From contig OX459099.1 of assembly GCA_949775045.1 (NCBI GenBank), forward strand, positions 18,708,741 through 18,772,740: DNA of 64,000 nucleotides, given 5' to 3'. Within the stretch, counting starts at the first letter, position 1; every line of letters starts with the position of its first letter. Below, one piece after another: positions 55,043-64,000 of the stretch. The position numbers and the translations under genes are program-made. Origin of the DNA: Metridium senile. Taxonomy: Eukaryota; Cnidaria; Anthozoa; Actiniaria; Metridiidae. The notes beneath the pieces are model-generated. The model saw only the letters and a program-made list of their open reading frames with translations. It made no database searches and was not told the DNA's origin.

Positions 55043-56326
55043 TTGTTCAAACAGCCATCGTTGGGTTCCCTGTGGTTCCTTCCCAGGAAACGCGAAAATG
55101 TTCTAAAAAAAATGGCGGCTTTCATTCGCGGTGTTTTTAAAGTCTTTAAATCATCTTTGCTCTGGCTGGGTATACTGTATATATATGTAACTACATTTGC
55201 CTTTGTTTTACCATGGTTTTGTCAGAATCTTGGCTTTTCTTTATACTATAATCCAGCAACACAAACTAGAGAACGAATCGAAAAAATGAATGAAATAAGA
55301 ACAACAAAGGCTTACAAAACATTGAGAATGATGCCACAAAATGTCGAATCAACTCGAGATTTTTTGACTACTGATGCTCAGAAGTACAAAGACAAAGGAG
55401 TTAATATTGCTTTTATTGTTGTAAGTGTAAAAAGACCAGCAAATCCTCACTATTTGGTGCAGGTAGTCGCTCGCCTCCTTGAACAGACACATCGCAATAA
55501 AATGCAGATGAACTACAAAATCATTGTCTTCAATGCAGATAATAACGATTCTGAAAACGAAGACATTAAACTTCTTTCAGATTACGTTACAGTTGTGAAT
55601 ACTAAGGACTTAAATCGAAATTATTCTTCGTTTGTTCATGTGTACGAGAAAGAAAGACTAGACTACGTTTCAGCTCTGCAAGTAGGAGTTCACGTCAATG
55701 CCGACTATTCAGTTATCATCGAAGACGATGCTCTACCAGATATCAATTTCATACGTAATCTCAACTTCATTATAAAATGGAAAATTCCTTGGCTGCGTTT
55801 ATCTCCAAAGTGGGCATTTTTAAAACTGTACTACCCTGAAAAGTGGCAAGGGTTTGGTAACACTGAAGTCCCTGAAATAATTCTCATCTTTATTGTATGT
55901 GGATTACTATCGACCAAACTGTTTTTATTAGTAAGAAGGAATAGGCACAGTTTAGTGGCATTATTTTTTATATTTCTTACCAGTGGAAGTTATTTCACTA
56001 GTATGGCCTATATTATTGGAAGGGCGCATTTGATTGAACTAGGCAAAGTTTCGTCAATTTTCTACAGAGTTACAGAAGCACCGAGTTGCTGTACGCCTGC
56101 CGTTCTTTACCCTAAAGAGCATATAAAAGACCTTGTATCATTTCTTCAAAGCAAGACATGTTCGACGACTTATCCTCTAGACTTTGCTCTTGATGATTTT
56201 GTAACGAGTCAAAGCCTTGTAAAGTATTTGGCAAGCCCTAACCTGGTATCTCATATAGGATTTCACTCCAGTTTGAACAAAGCTGATAAAGATATTAGAG
56301 AGTTTTCCTTGTTATTTGATCCATGA
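55043..56326 (+). CDS. PGAP4: PGAP4 (TMEM246), Golgi GPI-glycan GalNAc transferase
   Basis: A single uninterrupted frame of 427 codons. A second ATG at 55112 (M24, context AAAATGGCG) gives 404 residues, closer to the roughly 403 of human PGAP4, and may be the real start. Layout fits the family: N-terminal membrane segment (about 39-60), then a GT-A-like domain with VIIEDDALPD (EDD at 227-229), AFLKLYYPEKWQGFG, a pair of membrane helices inserted in the domain (about 278-298 and 304-324), GRAHLIELG, then SCCTPAVLYP and SPNLVSHIGFHSSL. In the family this enzyme adds the GalNAc side chain to GPI anchors in the Golgi. Intronless coding, unlike every neighbour. AATAAA at 56823-56828 may end the transcript. 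Confidence 0.92.
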   Translation: MFKQPSLGSLWFLPRKRENVLKKMAAFIRGVFKVFKSSLLWLGILYIYVTTFAFVLPWFCQNLGFSLYYNPATQTRERIEKMNEIRTTKAYKTLRMMPQNVESTRDFLTTDAQKYKDKGVNIAFIVVSVKRPANPHYLVQVVARLLEQTHRNKMQMNYKIIVFNADNNDSENEDIKLLSDYVTVVNTKDLNRNYSSFVHVYEKERLDYVSALQVGVHVNADYSVIIEDDALPDINFIRNLNFIIKWKIPWLRLSPKWAFLKLYYPEKWQGFGNTEVPEIILIFIVCGLLSTKLFLLVRRNRHSLVALFFIFLTSGSYFTSMAYIIGRAHLIELGKVSSIFYRVTEAPSCCTPAVLYPKEHIKDLVSFLQSKTCSTTYPLDFALDDFVTSQSLVKYLASPNLVSHIGFHSSLNKADKDIREFSLLFDP

Positions 56327-56371
56327 AAAACAAATATTATCACAAATAGATGTACATGTAGTATAAATCAT

Positions 56372-56632
56372 ACCGGGGGGGGGGGGGGGGGGGGAGGGAC
56401 TCCCTTTATCCAAGTGGTAGGGGTGATCGGCGTGCCTTTCAGGGTTAAAATATTTTCTGTGCGTACCTTTTAGGGTCCTTTTAGAGTTTTGGCTCAAAAA
56501 TCAGTTGTAAGGGCCATTTTTACTCTGCTATATTTGTATCTGTGTGTACCTTTTAGGGGTCATTTTCAAAACCTCTGTCGATCACCCCTACCACTTGGAC
56601 AAAGGGAGTACCCACCCCCCTCCCCCTCGGGA
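56372..56632. mobile_element. Inverted-repeat element with G-run and C-run ends
   Basis: A G run of about 18 then AGGGACTCCCTTTATCCAAG, TGGTAGGGGTGATCGG; the right arm ATCACCCCTACCACTTGGAC, AAAGGGAGTACCCACC and CCCCTCCCC mirrors it. It lies 45 bases after the PGAP4 stop, so it is in the likely 3' UTR. Internal GTACCTTTTAGGGT words repeat. Confidence 0.75.
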
Positions 56633-57188
56633 AATCATATATTATTATATATAGTCATACTTTTTAGAGTGCTTGCATAAATGATCCCTTGCCATTTACC
56701 AGTATGCACTGCATGAAAGACTGAATTGGGCCATGGGCCATGAAAATTGCACTTTCGGACATTTTGCTATCTTGTCAGAGGTAAACGTTTTCTAAGCATT
56801 TTACTGCTTCAAAACATCTAAAAATAAAGCATTATTTCTAATCAATTTAATTACGGTTCAAGTGACAGTCCTTACACTGATTTAGATAGTGTGAGCATTG
56901 CCAGATAAATGGACATTTAATAATAATTACTACCGGTAGTCTCAACACTGAGGCACTCTCTTGATATGATTTAGAATCTCCTTTTAATTATTTTATTTTC
57001 AAAATTCGTCATTTTCATATCAAGCAAGGGACTGGGTATGAGTGGAAAAAATAATTTAATTATGGTTCCAGAAAAAATAACCCCGTCTCCGTAAAAGTTC
57101 AGTAAAAGCAAAATAATAAACAATATAACAAAACATTGCAGTCCAAAACCCTTCGACATTCGTGAGACAAAAAAATAAATTTCTACTT

Positions 57189-57415
57189 ACACCTACTTGC
57201 TGTAAGGTTGTCATACAAAATATAACATTTGTCACAAAGAAAATAGAACATTTGTGATTTAGTGCGAAAGGAATTAATTAAAAGACAAAAGAGAGAGTTC
57301 AGCTTGAGTGATCTTCTTTTGTCTTTTAATCAATTCCTATCGTACTAAATCCTAATGTTCTATTTTCTTTATAACAAATGTATATTTTTGTATGACAACC
57401 TTACTGCAAGTAGGT

Positions 57416-57418
<3 letters not shown>
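57189..57418. mobile_element. Inverted-repeat element family C, copy 2
   Basis: Ends TACACCTACTTGC and GCAAGTAGGTGTA, then GTAAGGTTGTCATACAAAAT mirrored. The centre GAGTTCAGCTTGAGTGATCT, TCTTTTGTCTTTTAAT is shared with 24523-24688. An (ATT)n microsatellite of about 35 bases abuts the right end. Confidence 0.8.
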
Positions 57419-57457
<39 letters not shown>

Positions 57458-57785
57458 TTGTTCTTGATATATATTTGTTATGATGTACAAAGAGTATATA
57501 ATATAAGTGAAATATATTTGCCGTAATATTATATTACCAGTTTACAATGTATTTATTTTTGGTCATTAAAATTGATATATCAAAACTTTCTCCTTGTCAT
57601 TTTAAACTTTTTATTTCTAAAGTAATAACTTGATGTTATTAATACAATAACTTAGATAATATTATGACAATAACTTAATTATCTTATGACAAAATATTGT
57701 ATTTTCTACATCAAATTACAAATTCTAATACAAAAATATTTTTCCTTGTTAAAAAATTACCATAAAATATAAAAGTATAATACGT

Positions 57786-58355
57786 TTAAGGAGGCTCGAA
57801 ATGGTTTTTTGACCGAGCGCACGCGCGCGCGCGCAATATCGCCAATTTTACAAGACCCCTCTGACGCGTACAAAATGTATTTCTATTAATAACAACACAA
57901 TTAAATGGTAAATGTTTTTAATTTTTTGGCATTTTGTTCCAATTAATGTTTAGATTTAGTAGGTCTTTTTTAAGAAAAATCTGTAATGAAAAACCATTTA
58001 TATCTAGAAAAAATCATTTTTTAAATATTTTAAAGGTTTCGCATTACAGATTTTTTTTATTTTTCCTCAGTTGCAAGAACATGTAGGGAACTAGACATGT
58101 ACAAGTTTAAAAAAACTTTCACCAAAAGGATTTGGAGATATCAGCTTTAATAAAAGAATTAAAGGTCTTTTTTACAGCAGCCTGCTGTTGTCATGACAAC
58201 GTCAAACGCAATAATTTAAAACAAATTGATTTTCTAGATCCATAAGCTTTAAAATGATATATCGGTTAAATGTATAGTTTCACAATAATGCTGCATAATA
58301 TGCAATATAAAGTAGGTATATTGATATATACAGAAACCATTTCGAGCCTCCTTAA
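57786..58355. mobile_element. TTAA-flanked non-autonomous DNA transposon
   Basis: TTAAGGAGGCTCGAAATGG at 57786 is exactly inverted as CCATTTCGAGCCTCCTTAA ending at 58355. TTAA at both ends suits piggyBac- or Kolobok-type target choice. A (GC)n run follows the left end. Internal inverted words (AAAAATCTGTAATG and CATTACAGATTTTTT) may mark a nested piece. No transposase. Confidence 0.8.
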
Positions 58356-58406
58356 TCATAATAATTAATATAAATCTATATAAATGTAAAATAATATTCC
58401 ATAATA

Positions 58407-58412
58407 TTTATT
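58407..58412 (-). terminator. Candidate poly(A) signal of the TRAF-like gene
   Basis: AATAAA on the minus strand, about 480 bases past the stop codon at 58891, beyond the minisatellite. Other AT-rich candidates exist, so this choice is tentative. Confidence 0.3.
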
Positions 58413-58599
58413 GTGCTTTAAGACTTTCTTATATTATATATTAATTACTAGTTAAATTAGCTATAAAATTTGTGCCATATATGTTCCTTCAATAAAATTG
58501 TATATACTTCATTATTAATATCTTTTTTTGATTAATATCATTTAGTATTGTCAGATGGATTTAGTTGATTTATTAACTATATTAGTATTCTAATGATCA

Positions 58600-58890
58600 A
58601 TCTGAATCATTATATTGCATGATCAAGTATTACATTGATCCATTGATCAAGTGTTCCATTGATCAAGTGTTCCATTGATCAAGTGTTCAATTGATCAAGT
58701 ATTCCATTGATCACATGTTCCATTGATCACATGTTCCATTTGATCAAGTATTCCATTGATCAAGTGTTCTATTGATCAAGTATTCCATTGATCACATATT
58801 CTATCTATTTAAGTGTTCCATTTATCTAGACAGTATTCCATTGATCAAGTGTTCCATTGATCTAGTATTTCATTGATCAAGTGTTCCATT
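58600..58890. repeat. 16-bp minisatellite, unit ATTGATCAAGTGTTCC
   Basis: About 17 units with variants (AAGTATTCC, CACATGTTCC, TCTAGTATT). On the minus strand it starts immediately after the TRAF-like stop codon, so it forms the beginning of that gene's 3' UTR. It shares the TGATCAAG word with the 12-bp satellite at 13.7 kb. Confidence 0.95.
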
Positions 58891-61800
58891 TCATGGCTTT
58901 TCTAGCTCCAACTGGACAAATATTGTACCATTCGCAACATAGTTCTCAGTTGATAAAGTTTCATGTGAAACAAAAGTAGCAAGTCCTCTCCCAGTATTCT
59001 GATCACTTGTTGGCCGCTTAAAATTATTATAATCTGAACTTTTACGAGGGAAATTCATCTTAATACTTTTCTTCTGGTTTGGTTTTTGGTCAAGCAGAAT
59101 AAACTTGATTTTCCAGTCAAACGGCCAGGTCAATATAGCATCATATTCACCTCGCATAACATGGAGAAATACTGATAAATGTGTACCTTTACCAGCTTTG
59201 CAGCCATTGGGGTTCACCTCGAGTTTAAGTTTGTAACCATACTTATGGATAAAGAATGGCTCGCTGTACAGCCGAATGAAACTATCTTTCTGTTGTGCAA
59301 TCTGTAATTGTGTGTGGAAGTCATCCACCTTGAAAATGTAGCTAAATCTTGAGTTGTCATTTTTGGTCATATATGATATGTTCATTGTTGAAATTTGTTT
59401 TTTCAAATTGATGTTCTCTTCTGTCAGTGACGTCAGCTGTTCATCCATAGTCGTTTGGTGCTGTTTAAGAGTTTCCAGTCGGTTTTTGAGATTCATGTTT
59501 TCGTCTTGAAGTGTCAGAAGCAGGTCTGTAGTAAAAGCGAGGTGTTTTGAAATGATGTGTTCACTTAGGTATATTCTTTGACCCTAAAAGATAAAGATTA
59601 ATTATAATAGTATTTATTTTATAGTGATGGTGATATAATGAAATTTGTAACACCGTAAAAATGTTGACTTAACTTTACTGACGTTTCGAACTTTAGCCCT
59701 TTGTCGGAGTAAAAAACTCTGATGAAGGGCTAAAGCTCGAAACGTCAGTAAAGTTAAGTCAACATTTTTACGGTGTTACAAATTTCATTATATTACCTAT
59801 CATTTATATCAAACACCGACGCAGCCTATACTAGTTTACTCGCTAGTTTCCATTTATTGTATAGTCTATAGACTACAGAAGTGCCAGCCCCCATTTCATT
59901 ATTTTTGGTTTATGTTTTTATTTTAATATCAGAATAAGCCAAAGCGTTACTCTTATATATTTGCTTTAATAGATAAAACTTATGTATAAATAATTAATCA
60001 TTTGTATCTTCTATCTGGACCGTTTATTATTTACAAGGAGGGGCAGGGGCTGGTGTACTTTGATTTTCACTTGGACTATTGGTGTGACCCTTCCCCCCTG
60101 AGGTGCCACTTTAGGTCGTCTCTTAGGTCGTCCTTTATGGAGCATTAAAAATGTTGGCATCCTCTCTATTTGTACAAGCCCCTCTCCCAGTAAATAATGG
60201 CTCAGGTCCCTTGTTTCAAGTGTTATATAATATATATAAGATATACCTTAAAGTCACATCCAAAGCTCTTGTAACTGCATGGTACAATTGTCAGTAGACA
60301 TTCATTGTTGTGAGTCTGCAGATAAACAAGTATGATGTATTATTTAATAATATAATACTAACAATAACTATATGTTATACACAGACACAATATATTAATA
60401 ATATTATTGTGGAGGGTTAAAATTAGGATTTGCTGTACCTCAATACACTTGAGCTGTCCCTGCCAATCACATCCCTGGTTAGAACATCTAACTTGTAATG
60501 ACATCATTCTACGTTCTGTTGCCTTGTCGTCAAATACCTTGAAAATAATAAATTAGACAATATTGTAAAGTGAAAGACTTAATGTTATAGCACAACGTGC
60601 AAAAGTATGACCACATTTAATGTATTCGCATACTTCTATGCAAGGGAGTTTGTACTTTAAACAAACACATTTGATTTGAAGTTGTCTGATTTTACTGAAT
60701 AAGGCATGTAAACACTCGTTTCGCAGCATAAAGTACGTATGTACGTCTGTGCATAGAAGTATGCGAATATATTAAAAGTGGTTATATTTTTGTGTGCCGC
60801 GCTGTAAATCAAGACTAGAAAAAGGCAAATGCTTACCTCTTGATGATTGAGTTCTTCTCCATCTATAGGACACTGTTGGTAGCTGTCAAGAACATTGTTG
60901 GTTATTTACATAATATAGAGATTTTTTTGTCTCTTAATTTCTTTATGTGTTTTTTCATAGATTTGTTTTGTTTACCTGCCTTTTTTTCCTTATTTGTTTA
61001 CTTGTTGTATTTTTTTATTGATTTTTTTTATTCTGCATATTTTTCTTGTCCATTGGTTTGTTTGTTTGCATGTTTGCATGTTTGTTTCTTTATTTTTCGT
61101 TTATTTTTGTTTGATTTTTTTTTTTTTTTGTCTTGTTTAGTTGTTTGCCTGATTATTCAATCGTTTGTTTATTTGTTTCTAGGTTTGTTTACTTATTTTG
61201 GTTGTCTATTGTCTTAAAAGTATATATATGTTTCAATGTATATTTGTTTTTTCATTGTTTTTTGCTTTTTTTTTCATTTTGACATTTACCTGTTCATTCG
61301 TTTGCTTGCTTGATTTTTTTGCATGTCTGGTTGCATGTGTACTCAATTGTTTTTAAATATAATTTTTCGTCTATCAGTTTGTTTATTAACTTGTTTTTGT
61401 TTGTTATCTGATCTTTTGATTTTGGGTAGGTCGGTTGGTCATTTCAGCAAGATAAGGTGAAGAAATAGGTGGTTGAATGGTATGTTTTACTAGCAACATA
61501 AATTTTAGCTTTGAAACTTTTTTTCCGTTAAAGCAACATTCAATTTGCAACGCCGGTTTTGTTGCACACACCACCCAGTTCATTTTCTCGCTGTAAATTA
61601 ATTTTTTTAAAGGTTATTTGCATGCGATAAATAAATTTACCAATTGAATAAATATTACAAAAATAACAATATATTTTTTATTCAAATTTCGCTTGCATTT
61701 TAAAGCAACAATGAATTCAATTCAACAATCAATGCTTGGGATTATATAGGCTTTTGTTTCAAAAATAAGGCCCCATTCGCACTAGCCTGCCAAAGTTTGT

Positions 61801-63172
61801 TTGGCTCAACCAAAATTCATACCAAAGTTTGTCTCAACCAAATTTTGGTGTAGAAACTGTATTCGCACTATAATATTAGGCCGATCGCAAACGTCAACCA
61901 AGTGTCACTTGATAGGTACATTTAAGCGTCTCATTTTGGAGCAGATTCAGCTATTTGACTACAGTATTAATTGTTATTGAAAAATAGAACATTTCCCCGT
62001 ATAAATCACGATAATACCTTGGCTAATACCACGGATTCATCTCTGTTCGATTGATCGAGTGTGTGGTTTTGTTGACTCTGAAAACACACGTTGAAGTGAT
62101 AATTACCAAACCTGTCAAAATTGACATTTTTACAAAGTTTGGTGGCCTTTAGAGCAGGACAGCGGCGTATTTGAAGTTTGGTTGGCAGCGACAAATTTTG
62201 TCCCAACACAAAAATATCATTCGCACTGTTACTACCTCGTCGATGACAGCTTTTTTTGGTAAAACAAACAAAATTTGGTCTAGTGCGAATAGGGCCTAAT
62301 AGTTCTTAAAAATCTGTTCAAAGAGAAACTTTTGTAATTTAATGTTTTGATATATCTTACAAGAGCTTCAACTAAGGTTTACTGGCATTTCAGAACATGT
62401 AGTTAATTTTTTTAATTCAAGAGGTTTTTTTCGTTACAATCGTTCTGCTCGGGCAATTTTGTGTACTGTGATTTTGTGACCGAATTATAAATTTCACGCG
62501 GGAAAATCCGTTGGATTCAAGCCATTTGCATTCCTTAACAGATGTTTCGTCGTATATCAACAAAAAAATATTTTTAAATTTCAAATTAAGGTTAAAGAGC
62601 ATTAGATAATCTAAAATTCACTGAAGCGATTTTTTTTAAATTGTAAAAAAATTAATTAAGCTTATAACATTATTTTTGTAGATTTATCTAGTGTACTTTA
62701 TTGCTTGCTCTTTTTCTACTGAAACTTATAATTATTCTTTATTAATTCCAGCTTTTAGAAATGTCAAATATTCGTATAGAGATACAGTATAAAATACTGA
62801 AAAGTTTCGAACTAAAAATTTAAATTTACCAGGATCTGATCGGATTTATGTCACAAATTCGATGCAAAAATACGCTATTTTCTTGTTAAAATTTCGATTT
62901 TCCTACATTGTTTTACCTCTATTAAAGAACGATAAAAAGCCGCTTTATCTCATGTAAAGCTAATAGCAGGAAATGTTTTATTAAACTGAAAAACACCAAA
63001 GTTTACATTTTACTGACCTTTCATGTAAACAATCCCTGCAGAAACGGTGACCGCATTTGGTTTGGACCGGCTTTCGCAGCGCCAGAGTGCAGATATTGCA
63101 CAGATAATCATCAGAAACATGCGATAAGAACTTATAATCATATCCACACTGAATTGAAGAAATGTTAGCCAT
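58891..63172 (-). CDS. TRAF-like E3 ligase/adaptor: RING, TRAF zinc fingers, coiled coil, MATH (5 coding exons)
   Basis: Minus-strand exons: 63172-63018, 60882-60837, 60537-60439, 60315-60247 and 59583-58891. All junctions are GT-AG with matching phase; 353 residues. RING ligands C25, C28, C40, H42, C45, C48, then C56 and D59 in CPIDGEEL, the Cys-Asp pair seen in TRAF6-like RINGs. A TRAF zinc finger follows (C85, C90, H102, C106) and a second one is likely (C113, C120, H132, H137). A coiled coil spans about 150-195, then the MATH/TRAF-C domain from about 203 (FSYIFKVDDF, GYKLKLEVNPNG, LSVFLHVMRGEYDAILTWPF) to near the end. In the family the MATH domain trimerises and binds receptor tails, and the RING makes ubiquitin chains in NF-kB/JNK signalling. 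Shorter than TRAF2/3/6 because it has only two fingers. Which vertebrate TRAF it corresponds to cannot be told by eye. Confidence 0.9.
59629..59800. repeat. Long palindrome, retroelement-tail family with hammerhead-like core
   Basis: Arms of about 80 bases: GATATAATGAAATTTGTAAC, GTTGACTTAACTTTACTGAC on the left, and their inverse on the right. The right arm has CTGATGA (59719-59725), a GGGC-TAAA-GCTC stem, and GAAA (59739-59742), the order of hammerhead ribozyme core elements. Single arms occur at 32253-32325 and 44920-45004. The ACCGACGCAGCCTATACTAG tail follows. In the first intron upstream of the last TRAF-like exon. Confidence 0.7.
60590..60804. mobile_element. MITE in TRAF-like intron 2, inverted ends, TA flank
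   Basis: TGTATTCGCATACTTCTATGC and GCATAGAAGTATGCGAATAT are inverted, with AAAGTATGACCACATTTAAT mirrored by ATTAAAAGTGGTTATATTTT. The right end reads GTGTGCCGCGCTG then TA, similar to the element ending at 20154. It fills most of a 299-base intron. Confidence 0.75.
60900..61440. repeat. T-rich TTTG/TTTA degenerate simple repeat
   Basis: Long irregular TTTGTTTG/TTTATTTG stretches on plus, in the first intron of the TRAF-like gene. The Phe/Leu/Cys frame at 60840-61217 is an artefact of this composition. Confidence 0.7.
61770..62299. mobile_element. Non-autonomous element, AGGCCCnATTCGCACTAG ends
   Basis: Left AGGCCCCATTCGCACTAG and right CTAGTGCGAATAGGGCCT are inverted copies with one difference. 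Several internal ATTCGCACT words and CAACCAAATTTTG/ACAAAATTTGGT pairs occur. About 530 bases, no coding capacity, in the first TRAF-like intron. Confidence 0.8.
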
Positions 63173-64000
63173 TTTTTGAAGAGATTATCTTGCGATTTCT
63201 GGTCTCCTTGTTGACCGTGCTGTGCATTTGAGTCGTACGCTTGTTGTATGTGGAGACTGGGTCGAGACGGAGCCGTTATTGTGAAGAATGTAAATCATGT
63301 AAATCATGTAACCAATTACTTACTAATTGACCAATAATGAGAGCAATTAGTGTTTGTATAGCACTGATAACTTTTTCGGAATTTATGACATTAAATGCTG
63401 TCTAGCTTATTACACCATTAATGATAAAAATACGACCTGACTGACTGAAAAATATGATAATAATTTATAGGGATGATGATAATGATGATAGTGATGATAA
63501 TAATGATGATGGAAATGATGGTCATATTTTTCAAAGCTCCCATAGGTCAGTCCAAGAGACAACTGAAAATTAAAGGAATTATAGAAATCATTGCAGGAAC
63601 CCATTATACCAATTGTCATCACTTCTGTCATCATCATCTGGTTGCCCAGAAGACGAAACCAGCCATATAAAAATAAATAAAAAATAAAAAAATATATATA
63701 TATAAAAAAACAACAACAACAACCAGGATAACGGTTTTAAAAATCGTGCGATCGTTTAAAGTTAAGAAACGATTAGGTTCTAACTAGTCGGATTTTACCG
63801 TGCAACTTCAGTCAGCAAATTGTCTCGCAATGCTGTTGCGACACAAGTTACCGAAGAATTGCTTACACAGTGCAACAGAGGCAGTCTCAGACTCGAGGCT
63901 CGCAATTTTTCATTGGAGATATATACCATTAGACAAAGTTACAACTTGCAACGCCACGTTTTTGGACAAGCATTGCGAGACAAGCTGCTGAGAAATTAAA
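63173..64000. other. Upstream flank of the TRAF-like gene; GAT microsatellite
   Basis: Contains the presumed minus-strand promoter (unresolved), a duplicated GTAAATCAT word at 63290-63308, a GAT/TGATAA microsatellite at 63466-63515 and an AT/CAA run near 63690-63720. Frames here are short and unsupported. Confidence 0.45.

Noticed and set aside
58600..58890. Regularly spaced repeat resembling a CRISPR array
   Set aside because: There are no unique spacers; units are contiguous 16-mers. Eukaryotic context. The same applies to 13737-14310.

Overview
The window is animal nuclear DNA, AT-rich, with small exons, GT-AG introns and very many short DNA-transposon-like repeats. The repeat types (TAGCCTGCG hairpins, tRNA-derived SINEs, TA-flanked MITEs, a retroelement tail resembling those of Penelope-like elements) and the gene structures suggest a cnidarian, most likely an anthozoan. 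That is an inference from memory, not a database result. There is no prokaryotic gene organisation, no CRISPR array and no convincing new multi-gene system.

Five protein-coding genes can be read through, exon by exon, with matching splice phases. (1) GID4, plus strand, 6 coding exons, 1176-7176: substrate receptor of the CTLH/GID ubiquitin ligase. (2) A single-pass membrane JmjC/cupin-type Fe(II)/2-oxoglutarate oxygenase, minus strand, 4 exons, 15903-10750; its first intron appears to be a GC-AG intron and contains a large 12-bp satellite. (3) RBFOX, minus strand, about 10 coding exons from 35199 to 21056, with a possible far-upstream alternative first exon at 49888-49790. It is the largest gene here. 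UGCAUG motifs, its own binding site, lie beside two of its exons. (4) PGAP4 (TMEM246), plus strand, intronless, 55043-56326. (5) A TRAF-type RING/zinc-finger/MATH protein, minus strand, 5 exons, 63172-58891.

The rest is repeats. Many inverted-repeat elements of 60-1,500 bp sit in introns and spacers, several with clear TA or TTAA target duplications, and one family (copies near 12.0, 21.6 and 27.8 kb) has a second element nested inside one copy. Satellites and microsatellites lie at 13.4-14.3, 18.2-18.5, 23.9-24.1, 26.6-27.1, 52.1-52.9 and 58.6-58.9 kb. A LINE reverse-transcriptase relic covers about 53.2-54.9 kb. AT-rich stretches without recognisable genes lie at 7.2-10.7 kb, 15.9-21.0 kb, 33-49.8 kb (intron of the long RBFOX form, if that form exists), 49.9-55.0 kb and 56.3-58.4 kb.

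The genes have no evident shared pathway and look like an ordinary metazoan neighbourhood. The observations most worth checking are the RBFOX self-regulatory motif cluster, the GC-AG intron, the irregular array of a CACTTAATTGGCTTCC-like motif in an RBFOX intron, and the hammerhead-like core in a palindromic repeat.
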